Below are positions 1 through 7,754 of a DNA stretch of 46,868 bases, piece by piece. Under the pieces are notes generated by a model. The model did no database searches. It was given only the letters and a program-made list of their open reading frames with translations, and was not told the origin of the DNA. Each line of letters begins with the position of its first letter. Position 1 is the first letter of the stretch. A program made the position numbers and the translations under genes. Source of the stretch: Magnetococcales bacterium (GTDB lineage Bacteria; Pseudomonadota; Magnetococcia; Magnetococcales; Magnetaquicoccaceae); assembly GCA_002753095.1 (NCBI GenBank), contig PDZU01000020.1, positions 1 to 46,868 on the forward strand, given 5' to 3'.

Positions 1-3000
1 ATCTCGCCTCTTTCTACAACCACGACTATCAGGTGGACATCGGCACCACCTGGGGTGGCAGCCAACGGGCCGCCAATCTCAACGCCCGCGTCAAGGTCTG
101 TTCCAGCACCGTCAGCCTGGAAGAGAACTGTGTGGCCTATGGCAGCTACTATAAACCGCAAGGCTTGATCCAAAACAACGCCTACCGCATGCGCTTTGCC
201 CTGATGAGCTATACCCGTGACAACAGCCTCTCCCGTCATGGTGGTGTGCTGCGTGCCAACATGAAATATGTCGGTCCTCTGCGCCCAGCCAGCGGCGGCG
301 GCCTGGAGAGCAACCCAAACGCCGAATTTGGCAGTGATGGCCTGCTGCGCAGCAATCCAGATCAGGTTACCCTGGGGGCCGGGGTCAACGACTCTGGCGT
401 GATCAACTATCTGAACAAGTTTGGCGCCAACGGCTATAAGTCCTATGATCCCATCGGCGAACTGTTCTACGAATGCCTCAACTATTTCAAGCACCGCTCC
501 CCCACCCCCGAATACTCCTCCGGCTTGAGCGATGCCCAAAAAGATGGTTTTCCGGTGTTGACCACCTGGAGCGATCCCATTCAGCACGCCTGCCAGCAAA
601 ACTTTATCGTCGGCATCAACGATGCCAACCCCTGGCTCGACAAACGTCTGCCCGGCACGGCGGTGACCAGCAACCGCTATTTTGGCGGTTCGTCACGGCT
701 GTTGGGTCAGGATCCCAACGACTACGGCAATCCCGGCAACAGCGACTCCGCGATCAACGCCACCACCTGGACCAATACCGTCGGCGACCTGGAGGGACTC
801 ACGGGGAGCAGCCAATGTATCGGCTGCACCGCGACCACCTGTGACATGCAGCCCACCAACAAAGGGATCACCGCCCTGGGGCGGGTCTTTGGCAGCTGCC
901 CCTATCCGGGCAAGGAGAACTCTTATTATATTGCTGGTCTGGCCTACTATGCCCACACCCAGGATCTGCGCGCCGACTGGCCCGGCAAACAGAGCATCAA
1001 CACCTTCATGATCGATACCCAGGAGTACAGCAGCACCCCGCTGGTGGGCCGCATGAACATGCTCTGGCTGGCGGGAAAATTTGGCGGCTTCAAGGAGCAG
1101 GATAACCAGGATAGCAACAACGACGGCAACCCCGCAGAGCCCAACCTGTTGGCCGAATGGGACGCCGATGGTGATGGCGAACCGGACCATTATGTACTGG
1201 CCACCGATCCCAGCAAGCTGGTGGATGGTCTCAATCGGGCCTTTGCCGACATCATGGAGCGCATCAGCGCCGGTACTTCGGCAGCCGTGGTTGCCAACAG
1301 CTATACCGGTACTGGAGCGGTCTATCAGGCGCTCTACAACCCCAAAGTCAACGCCGACGGGCGGCAGCTTCAGTGGGGTGGCATTCTGCACGCCCTGTTT
1401 ATCGACGCGCAAAACCGTTTTCGGGAAGATGGCAACGGCAATGGTCGTCTGGATGATTGTCTGGCCGATCCGGTGGTGGACATCTACTATGATGCGGTCA
1501 ACAAACAGACCCGTGTGCGGCGCTATAACACCCCAGCCGACTGCAACACCAGCTCTGCCCCTTTTCAGGAGCTGGATATTGAACAACTGCGCCCCCTGTG
1601 GGATGCCCGCAAAATGCTGGCCCGTGTGACCAATGTAACCAGTCAGCGCAGCTACAGCACACAACCGGCCATCAGCGGACGCCATATTACCACCTGGATC
1701 GACAGCAACAACAACGGTCAGGTCGACAGCGGCGAACAGATCAGCTTTGAGGCCGGTCAATTTACCAGCAGCGCCCGCTATACCCTTCTGCGCGCCACCA
1801 GTGCGACCGAAGCCGGGAATATCGTCAAATTTATCCGGGGCCAGGAGGTAAGCGGCTACCGGCCCCGCACCATCGACTATGACAACAGCGGCACCCTGAA
1901 GGTCTGGCGTCTGGGCGACATCATCCACTCCACCCCCATCGCTGTTGCCGCCCCCGGCGAAAGCTATGGCAACCGTTATGACCTGCTCTATCGCGACAGC
2001 AGTTATGCCACCTTTCATGCCCGTTATGCCAAACGGCGCCAAGTGGTCTATGTGGGGGCCAATGATGGCCTGTTGCATGCCTTCAATGCCGGTTTTTGGA
2101 ACGAAAACAATCAAAGCTTCGACACCAGCCAAGAGACCCTGCTACAGCATGCCCTGGGCGATGAACTGTGGGCCTATGCGCCTTTCAACCTGTTGCCGCA
2201 CCTGAAATGGTTGACGCGCCTGGACTACAGCCATGTCTATTACATGGATGGCACCCCCCTGGCCTTTGATGCCAAAATTTTCACCCCGGACAGCGACCAT
2301 CCCGGCGGTTGGGGCACGGTGTTGGTGGTGGGCATGGGACTGGGTGGCGGCCCCTTCGACATCGACAACAACGGCAACCCCGATACCCGTTCCGCCTTTG
2401 TGCTGATGGACATCACCAATCCAGAGTCCCCCCCCAAACTGCTGGCCGAGATCACCCACCCGGCCTTGGGGTTTACTGTCAGCCAACCGGCCCTGGCCGT
2501 GCGTCGCGCTCCTGGTAGCGATGGCAACTGGAACACGCCGCTCTACAACGATTGGCGTCTGGTCTTCGGCTCCGGCCCCACGCAACTGGCCACGGTCACC
2601 GCCAGCCAGAATGCGCAACTGTTCATCTACGACCTGCTCAATCGCACCTGGATGAGCGGCTATGCCCCCTATAATCTGGGCAACATTGCCGGTGCCGCCA
2701 GCAACGACAGCGGCATCACCAACAGTTTTATCCCTGCTGTCACCGCCGTTGATTGGAATCTGGATTATCGCACCGATGCCCTCTATTTTGGCTCTGACGG
2801 CCTTTCCAGCTCCTTGAGCCCCACCGGGCGCCTGTTTCGCCTCGATCTGAGCAACTGGAGCACCCCACAAATTACCTCTCTTTTCAACCCCGGCAAACCT
2901 TTTACCGCCCCGCCGTTGGCCGTGCGCGACAGCCTGGGCACCCATTGGCTGCTGGGCGGCAGCGGGCGCCTGTGGAGCAGCGCCGATAACAGCACCAGCA

Positions 3001-3611
3001 GCCCACAAACCCTCTATGGCCTGAAAGCCATCGACAGCAGCAGCGAAATTGCCCCCTCTTCCCTGCAAAATGTCAGCGGCGTGCTGGTCACCGCCGCGCA
3101 AAAAGTCCTGGATCCGCAAAATGTGCTGGGCAGCCTGCCGTTGGCACAACGCAACTATGAAGCGCTGCAACAGCTGATTCAAAACGGCAACGGTTGGTAC
3201 AAAAACCTGAACAGCAGTGGCAGCAGCCCCAGTGAACGCAGTCTGTCCGAGATCCGGCAGCTCGAACGACTGGCCACCTTCAGCCTGTACACCCCACCCA
3301 GCAACACCTGCGAGGCCGAGGGCAGCAGTGCGCTCAACGTGCTCTGCTACAACACCGGTGTCTCCTGCCCCCCTGCCGCCTTGAGCACCACGGCCCTCTC
3401 TGTGAGCGGCACCACCTACGAAGATGTGGTGGTCGGAGCGGTCGACTTGGGAACGGGAATTGCATCTTCCCCTGTCATCCATCGGGGCAGCAACAGCAAT
3501 CCGACTCTGATCACCCAATCCTCCACGGGCGCATTGACCCGTACCACGGTCATTTTGCCCACCCCGCCCGATGGTCGCATCTCCTGGCGGGAGTTGCCGT
3601 GGGAACACTGA
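1..3611 (+). CDS. pilY1: PilY1-like type IV pilus tip/biogenesis protein (5' partial)
   Basis: The frame is open through the window start (reading LASFYNHDYQ before the first internal GTG at 33), so the N-terminus lies outside. About 1,200 residues are visible. The first part resembles the von Willebrand-like region of PilY1. The C-terminal part, starting near GDIIHSTPIA (about nt 1914), is the PilY1 beta-propeller, with the typical VYVGANDGLLHAFNA stretch. PilY1 is a secreted, pilus-associated protein that helps extend type IV pili and mediates adhesion. At least five acidic Dx[DN]x[DN]G loops, which look like calcium sites, begin at nt 1110, 1161, 1428, 1701 and 2358. The gene ends 22 nt before the pilin start and is probably co-transcribed with pilE and pilQ. 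Family assignment is firm; the calcium role is inferred. Confidence 0.9.
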   Translation, partial: LASFYNHDYQVDIGTTWGGSQRAANLNARVKVCSSTVSLEENCVAYGSYYKPQGLIQNNAYRMRFALMSYTRDNSLSRHGGVLRANMKYVGPLRPASGGGLESNPNAEFGSDGLLRSNPDQVTLGAGVNDSGVINYLNKFGANGYKSYDPIGELFYECLNYFKHRSPTPEYSSGLSDAQKDGFPVLTTWSDPIQHACQQNFIVGINDANPWLDKRLPGTAVTSNRYFGGSSRLLGQDPNDYGNPGNSDSAINATTWTNTVGDLEGLTGSSQCIGCTATTCDMQPTNKGITALGRVFGSCPYPGKENSYYIAGLAYYAHTQDLRADWPGKQSINTFMIDTQEYSSTPLVGRMNMLWLAGKFGGFKEQDNQDSNNDGNPAEPNLLAEWDADGDGEPDHYVLATDPSKLVDGLNRAFADIMERISAGTSAAVVANSYTGTGAVYQALYNPKVNADGRQLQWGGILHALFIDAQNRFREDGNGNGRLDDCLADPVVDIYYDAVNKQTRVRRYNTPADCNTSSAPFQELDIEQLRPLWDARKMLARVTNVTSQRSYSTQPAISGRHITTWIDSNNNGQVDSGEQISFEAGQFTSSARYTLLRATSATEAGNIVKFIRGQEVSGYRPRTIDYDNSGTLKVWRLGDIIHSTPIAVAAPGESYGNRYDLLYRDSSYATFHARYAKRRQVVYVGANDGLLHAFNAGFWNENNQSFDTSQETLLQHALGDELWAYAPFNLLPHLKWLTRLDYSHVYYMDGTPLAFDAKIFTPDSDHPGGWGTVLVVGMGLGGGPFDIDNNGNPDTRSAFVLMDITNPESPPKLLAEITHPALGFTVSQPALAVRRAPGSDGNWNTPLYNDWRLVFGSGPTQLATVTASQNAQLFIYDLLNRTWMSGYAPYNLGNIAGAASNDSGITNSFIPAVTAVDWNLDYRTDALYFGSDGLSSSLSPTGRLFRLDLSNWSTPQITSLFNPGKPFTAPPLAVRDSLGTHWLLGGSGRLWSSADNSTSSPQTLYGLKAIDSSSEIAPSSLQNVSGVLVTAAQKVLDPQNVLGSLPLAQRNYEALQQLIQNGNGWYKNLNSSGSSPSERSLSEIRQLERLATFSLYTPPSNTCEAEGSSALNVLCYNTGVSCPPAALSTTALSVSGTTYEDVVVGAVDLGTGIASSPVIHRGSNSNPTLITQSSTGALTRTTVILPTPPDGRISWRELPWEH

Positions 3612-3633
3612 CGGACAGAAAGGGAGGGCGTGC

Positions 3634-4083
3634 ATGAACCAGCGTGGCATCACCCTGATTGAGTTGCTGATTGCCTTGACCATCATCAGCCTGTTGACCA
3701 TCACCGCGCTGCCCAACTATCAAACCTTTGTCAGCAAGGGGCGTCGGGCCGATGGACAGGCGCTGTTGTTGCACATTGCCACCCTGCAGGAGCGTTGGTT
3801 CACCGAAAACATGACCTATGCCGGCAGTTTGAGCACCCTGGGCTATGCAGCGGATCTGCAAACCTCGGAGAAGGGCTACTACACCGTCACCCTGCTCGAT
3901 CCGACAGCGGCGGCAGTGGTGTTGCAGGGCAGTTGCCCCGTCACCTCCTGTTATGTGGCGGAGGCCACCCCGGTAGGCGGACAGGCCAGTGACGGTAAAA
4001 TGGCGCTGGCAGCCAATGGCAGCCAATACCGCGATGCCAACCATAACAACAGCTATGCCGATGCTGGCGAAAACCACTGGTAA
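3634..4083 (+). CDS. pilE: Type IV pilin-like protein, PilE family
   Basis: This is a 149-residue class III signal peptide protein. The short leader MNQRG is followed by ITLIELLIAL, giving Gly at -1, Glu at +5 and a hydrophobic helix of about 20 residues, as in PilD-processed type IV pilins. Two cysteines near the C-terminal third (GSCPVTSCY) could form the D-loop disulfide. The ATG at 3634 is chosen because AGGGAGGG lies 6 nt upstream and it gives the exact prepilin leader; longer versions would bury the cleavage site. It sits between pilY1 and pilQ. In other proteobacteria a pilE-like minor pilin follows pilY1, so this is more likely a minor or priming pilin than the major one. Confidence 0.88.
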   Translation: MNQRGITLIELLIALTIISLLTITALPNYQTFVSKGRRADGQALLLHIATLQERWFTENMTYAGSLSTLGYAADLQTSEKGYYTVTLLDPTAAAVVLQGSCPVTSCYVAEATPVGGQASDGKMALAANGSQYRDANHNNSYADAGENHW

Positions 4084-4108
4084 AAGAGACCCCAAAACAG
4101 GCCGACCC

Positions 4109-6679
4109 ATGCCCACTTCGCCCCACTCTCCGCAACGACCTGCCACCCTGTTGGCCCTGAGCCTGCTTTTATTGGGCAACGGTCTGCTGTTGAACGGCTG
4201 TCTGCAGAACCCACCCGTCAACGCTGCGCCGCTCGATGCTGCTGCGGCCAATGCGGACAGCGCCACGGCCCATGGCCACACCATCACGGCTCTGGAGCTC
4301 CAGGAGCTGGAACAGGAGATTCGCATTGCCCTGTACAGTGACGGCCCTTTGCCCTATCAGGCGTTTGATCTGGAGCTGCCGCCGCGCCTGATTTTAAGTT
4401 TCAGCGGTGTACGCATGGCGGCGGGCGTGCAACCCAGGACGGTCAATCTGCCGGGGCTGACGGCCCTCTATCCCATGTCCGAAGGCGAGGAGAGCAGCCG
4501 TCTGGAGCTGCATCTGCGGCGCGGGGTGCAATACACCCTGCGGGAACGTGCCGATGGTCTGGACATCACCCTGCACACCGGGCAGAGCACGGTTGAGCGC
4601 CATGGGGGTCAGGCCGCCGGACAACAGATCAACCAGGTTCGCCTGAGCAGCCAACCCAGCGGGACGCAACTGCACCTGTTGGGCAGCTCTCTGCTGCCGG
4701 AACCGGAGAGTTATCGCCTGCAGGATCCGCCCCGTTTGATTTTGGATTTTCCGGGAGTGCGGGGTCCGGCCATCAGCCAGGAGTACTCATTTGCCTCGCG
4801 CGAGGTCAACGCGGTGCAGTTGGCGGGCGAGGGCAACCGTACCCGTTTGGTGATCGGACTCAATCAGGCGGATACCCCCTTTCAGTTGCAGTATCAAGAG
4901 GGTATACCGTTCGTGCAATTGGGTGCGCCCCTGCGGACAGACGCACCCCCCTCGACCACACCCACCTTGCAGGCGGTTTCATTCAGTCAAAACGGTGCCA
5001 CCGGACTCATTACCTTGCGCACCAACAGCGACACCCCACCTTTGGAGAGCCATCGGGAAGAGAAACGGTTGACCATCCGCCTGAAAAACACCCAACTGGC
5101 GGCAGAGTTGCGCCATCCAGGCAGCGCCGGGCAGCGTCAGGAGGTGCAAAGCTTTGGTGGGGCGGTACAGACCATCGACACCTTTACCCAGGGCGATGAT
5201 ACCCAAGTGGTGATCACCCTGAGCGGGGCCAGGGATCGCCACGAAATCATTCAACAGGGAGCAAACATTCTGGTACAGATCAAGGCCGCCGGGCGCGAAA
5301 GCGCCCTGGAAGCTCCGGTCTACAGCGGGGCCAAGGTGACCATGGATTTCAAGGAGATCCACATCCACAACGCCCTGCGTCTGCTGGCCGATCTCAACCG
5401 GCTTAATCTGCTCATCTCCGACTCGGTCAAAGGCAGCCTGACCATGCGTCTGGTGGAGGTACCCTGGGATCAGGCGTTGGATTTAATTTTGGAGAGCAAG
5501 GGGTTGGGCAAGGTGTTGCAGGGCAATGTGCTGCGGGTTGCCCCCCTGGCCGAGTTGCAAAACTTGGCCGATGCGCGTTGGCAGGCCAACGAAAGCCGCC
5601 AGACCATGGAACCGATTCTCACCGAGATGATCCCGATCAGCTTTGCCAAGGCCAGTGAGATTCGGGATCTGTTGTTGGAGAGCGAGTCCCAGGGCAGCAA
5701 CACTGGCAAGGGCAATGAGTCGGGCAACGGTGCGGCGGCCAACCGGGAGAGCAGCCGCAATCCGCGCCTGTTATCGGTACATGGCAGTTTGGCGGTGGAT
5801 CAGCGCACCAACACCCTGATTGTCAAGGATGTCGCCGCCAATCAGGTGCGCATTCGCGAACTGGTGGCCAAGTTGGACAAACCGATTCCGCAGGTGATGA
5901 TCGAGGCGCGCATTGTCGAGATTGAGCGCACCAGCTCTTTTGGCCTGGGGATCAACTGGGGAGTCAACTTCAAGGGCTCGGCCACGGCGCCGTTAGGTGT
6001 TTCCAATTCAGCGGCCAACGCCTATCTGGTGCAGCAGAGTGCGGCAGCGGCCAGCAGTGGCCGTCGGGCGTTGATGACCGGCAGTGCAACGCCGGCCTTC
6101 AATGTGGGCAATCAACTGCCCAGCGGGGTAAGCAGCAATCTGGGCATCCATTTGGGCTCTTTGTCGCCATTGCTTGACCTGGATATTGAGCTGGGCGCCT
6201 TGGAGAGCAACGGCAAGGCCAAGACCATCTCCAGCCCACGGGTTTTGACCGCCAACAACAAGGAGGCCAGCATCAGCCAGGGGGTACGCCAGCCCTATCA
6301 GACCGAGGCGTTGAGCGGGGGCATCACCTACCAATACATCGACGCCGCCTTGAGCCTGAAGGTGACCCCGCATGTGACGGCGAACGGCTTTATCACCCTG
6401 GATGTCAGCGCCAAGAACAATGCCATTCAGGCGGCGATCACCAGCGGGGCACCGCCGGCGGTGAGCACCCGCGAGGTAGAGACGCAGGCCCTGGTCAAGG
6501 ATGGCCAGACCATCGTGTTGGGCGGCATTCTGCAGCACAATCAATCGGAAAGCCAGCGTGGCATCCCGGAACTCAAAGAGATTCCTTTTCTGGGCTGGTT
6601 GTTCAAGAACCGTTCCACCACCAACAACCAGACCGAGTTGATGGTTTTCATTACGCCTCGGATTGTCAATCCTTCGTGA
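4109..6679 (+). CDS. pilQ: Type IV pilus secretin PilQ, predicted lipoprotein
   Basis: An 856-residue outer-membrane secretin that forms the pilus exit channel. Domains in order: a signal peptide ending in lipobox LNG-Cys31, two or three AMIN-type beta modules between about residues 50 and 340 (paired PPRLIL motifs), an STN/N0 module at about 410-480, an N1 (secretin short) module at about 505-610, and the secretin barrel to the end with IPELKEIPFLGWLFKNR. ATG 4109 is chosen because it alone places a clean signal peptide at the N-terminus; the open frame extends upstream inside pilE. It starts 25 nt after pilE. A lipobox is unusual because many PilQ proteins have a plain signal peptide and rely on a separate pilotin. 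About 47 nt separate it from the convergent antitoxin gene. Confidence 0.93.
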   Translation: MPTSPHSPQRPATLLALSLLLLGNGLLLNGCLQNPPVNAAPLDAAAANADSATAHGHTITALELQELEQEIRIALYSDGPLPYQAFDLELPPRLILSFSGVRMAAGVQPRTVNLPGLTALYPMSEGEESSRLELHLRRGVQYTLRERADGLDITLHTGQSTVERHGGQAAGQQINQVRLSSQPSGTQLHLLGSSLLPEPESYRLQDPPRLILDFPGVRGPAISQEYSFASREVNAVQLAGEGNRTRLVIGLNQADTPFQLQYQEGIPFVQLGAPLRTDAPPSTTPTLQAVSFSQNGATGLITLRTNSDTPPLESHREEKRLTIRLKNTQLAAELRHPGSAGQRQEVQSFGGAVQTIDTFTQGDDTQVVITLSGARDRHEIIQQGANILVQIKAAGRESALEAPVYSGAKVTMDFKEIHIHNALRLLADLNRLNLLISDSVKGSLTMRLVEVPWDQALDLILESKGLGKVLQGNVLRVAPLAELQNLADARWQANESRQTMEPILTEMIPISFAKASEIRDLLLESESQGSNTGKGNESGNGAAANRESSRNPRLLSVHGSLAVDQRTNTLIVKDVAANQVRIRELVAKLDKPIPQVMIEARIVEIERTSSFGLGINWGVNFKGSATAPLGVSNSAANAYLVQQSAAAASSGRRALMTGSATPAFNVGNQLPSGVSSNLGIHLGSLSPLLDLDIELGALESNGKAKTISSPRVLTANNKEASISQGVRQPYQTEALSGGITYQYIDAALSLKVTPHVTANGFITLDVSAKNNAIQAAITSGAPPAVSTREVETQALVKDGQTIVLGGILQHNQSESQRGIPELKEIPFLGWLFKNRSTTNNQTELMVFITPRIVNPS

Positions 6680-6726
6680 AGAGTGTGTCCAAGCAAGAAT
6701 TTTGTATGTGAGGACGGTCGTGGTTG

Positions 6727-7005
6727 TTACATCAATTCAATTCTGAGTTGTTTCCCAACGGCATGCGCCAAACGCTCCATGGAGGCCAGCGTTACAGAGG
6801 TATTGCCTGGATCGAGCAACCGGTCGAGTTGTGATCGACTGGTTTCGAGGCGCTTTGCCAGGGACAACTTATTGATACCTGCGGCCTTCATAGTGTCCTT
6901 AAGCTGTAAAGCAAAAAGCCGTTTCTGAGCTTTTGCCGACACCTCTTCCAGTATACCCTCCTCTTCCAGGAAGGCGTCAAAGGAGCTTCCTCTATGCTTG
7001 TTCAT
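6727..7005 (-). CDS. Antitoxin with helix-turn-helix, HigA/XRE-like
   Basis: A 92-residue protein (start MNKHRGSSFDAF). The helix-turn-helix is at the C-terminal half, INKLSLAKRLETSRSQLDRLLDPGN, followed by a short tail VTLASMERLAHAVGK, as in XRE/HigA-type antitoxins. It should neutralise the toxin encoded just upstream and repress their shared promoter. ATG 7005 overlaps the last 14 nt of the toxin gene, which suggests translational coupling; a longer frame to 7059 exists but lies fully inside the toxin gene. The toxin-first order is that of higBA-type modules. Confidence 0.8.
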   Translation of the reverse strand: MNKHRGSSFDAFLEEEGILEEVSAKAQKRLFALQLKDTMKAAGINKLSLAKRLETSRSQLDRLLDPGNTSVTLASMERLAHAVGKQLRIELM

Positions 7006-7360
7006 CCTGTATCTCTCCGAGATATTGGCCCTTCCGTTTGCGAGCCAATTCCAGTTCATGCGGCGGGGTGTGTTGAGATTTTTTCACAAACGCATGGAGC
7101 AGGACCATGTCATGACCATCCACGGTAAAGAATACCCTTACAATCCTTTTGTTCGGTAAATCACTGCGCACCTCCCATAGTCCGGGTTCAATTTTCCGGA
7201 CCAGAGGCATCCCCAGTGGCCACCTGAACTGAACCAGCTTGATATCCTCTCCAATGATTTTCCGATCATCGACCAGCAGTCCCCGCAACCAATCACGTAC
7301 CGGTTCTGTCCCGGCAATGGTTCGATAAAAGACGACATCCAGGATAGGCAATCCATTCAT
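6992..7360 (-). CDS. RelE/HigB-type toxin, phage-derived Gp49-like family
   Basis: A 122-residue protein with the RelE-superfamily pattern of PF05973. The N-terminus (VVFYRTIAGTEPVRDWL) is followed by GEDIKLVQFRWPLGMPLVRKIEPGLWEVRSDLP, then RIVRVFFTVDGHDMVLLHAFVKKSQHTPPHELELA. Members are ribosome-dependent mRNA interferases held in check by a neighbouring HTH antitoxin, here encoded immediately downstream with an overlap. ATG 7360 is the first start in the frame and lies 10 nt from a palindrome that could be the operator. The pair borders a restriction locus, a common place for such modules. Confidence 0.82.
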   Translation of the reverse strand: MNGLPILDVVFYRTIAGTEPVRDWLRGLLVDDRKIIGEDIKLVQFRWPLGMPLVRKIEPGLWEVRSDLPNKRIVRVFFTVDGHDMVLLHAFVKKSQHTPPHELELARKRKGQYLGEIQDEQA

Positions 7361-7369
7361 TGTCTAAAT

Positions 7370-7385
7370 GTACCATATAAGGTAC
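7370..7385. promoter_or_regulatory. Candidate operator of the toxin/antitoxin pair
   Basis: A perfect inverted repeat with arms GTACC and GGTAC around ATATAA, directly upstream of the toxin ATG (7360). On the minus strand it overlaps a possible -10 (TTATAT), with a weak TTTCTC 16 nt upstream. Autoregulation by HTH antitoxins at such palindromes is typical. The site is visible; the role is inferred. Confidence 0.45.
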
Positions 7386-7463
7386 TTACAAGGCAAGAGA
7401 AAGTGTCACAGGGCACTCGTATTTGAACTTTCTCCGCATCGTTATCCAAGCAATATGGTGCAT

Positions 7464-7619
7464 GTCGGGCGTCCGCCCTCCAGGAGCGTGCCCCTGCGGG
7501 GCACAAATCTGTGCGGCGTGCGCAAATGCTGCGCATTTGCTTATCTTAAACGCCGCACATTACAAGCAGGGCTTAAGCCCTGCACCCGCCAGGGGAGATA
7601 ACCTCCCCTGGACCCCATG
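7464..7619 (-). repeat. Structured dispersed repeat, copy 1
   Basis: Near-identical, in reverse orientation, to 38727-38879. Read on the minus strand it carries a series of hairpins. H1 is at 7589-7611 (arms CCAGGGGAGGT/ATCTCCCCTGG, one wobble pair). H2 has arms GCAGGGC/GCCCTGC with loop TTAA. H3 is an outer stem TGTGCGGCG/CGCCGCACA enclosing GCAAATGC/GCATTTGC. H4 has arms GTGCCCC/GGGGCAC, and H5 has GGGCG/CGCCC. It fills most of the 394-nt gap between the toxin and the restriction gene, which are divergently transcribed, so it cannot act only as a terminator here. No protein-coding gene is seen in the gap. Confidence 0.85.
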
Positions 7620-7754
7620 TCACCCTCCAAGGCGCTTGCCATGAAAGCCCAAGCGCCAACCCTCGCCAAGGCAACCGCATATAACGTACAATGGGAATCT
7701 CCAAACCTGTGAATTGGCGGACAAAGCGAACAACGGCATCGGGAAGCGTGGATC

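Noticed and set aside
693..2132. Long open frames antisense to pilY1, pilQ and several kinase genes
   Set aside because: They are typical by-products of GC-rich coding sequence on the opposite strand, have no ribosome site or recognisable domain, and the sense frames carry clear family motifs.
7361..7754. Small genes inside the repeat-rich gap
   Set aside because: Short frames here consist of repeat sequence (GC-rich palindromes), with no ribosome site and no conserved motif.
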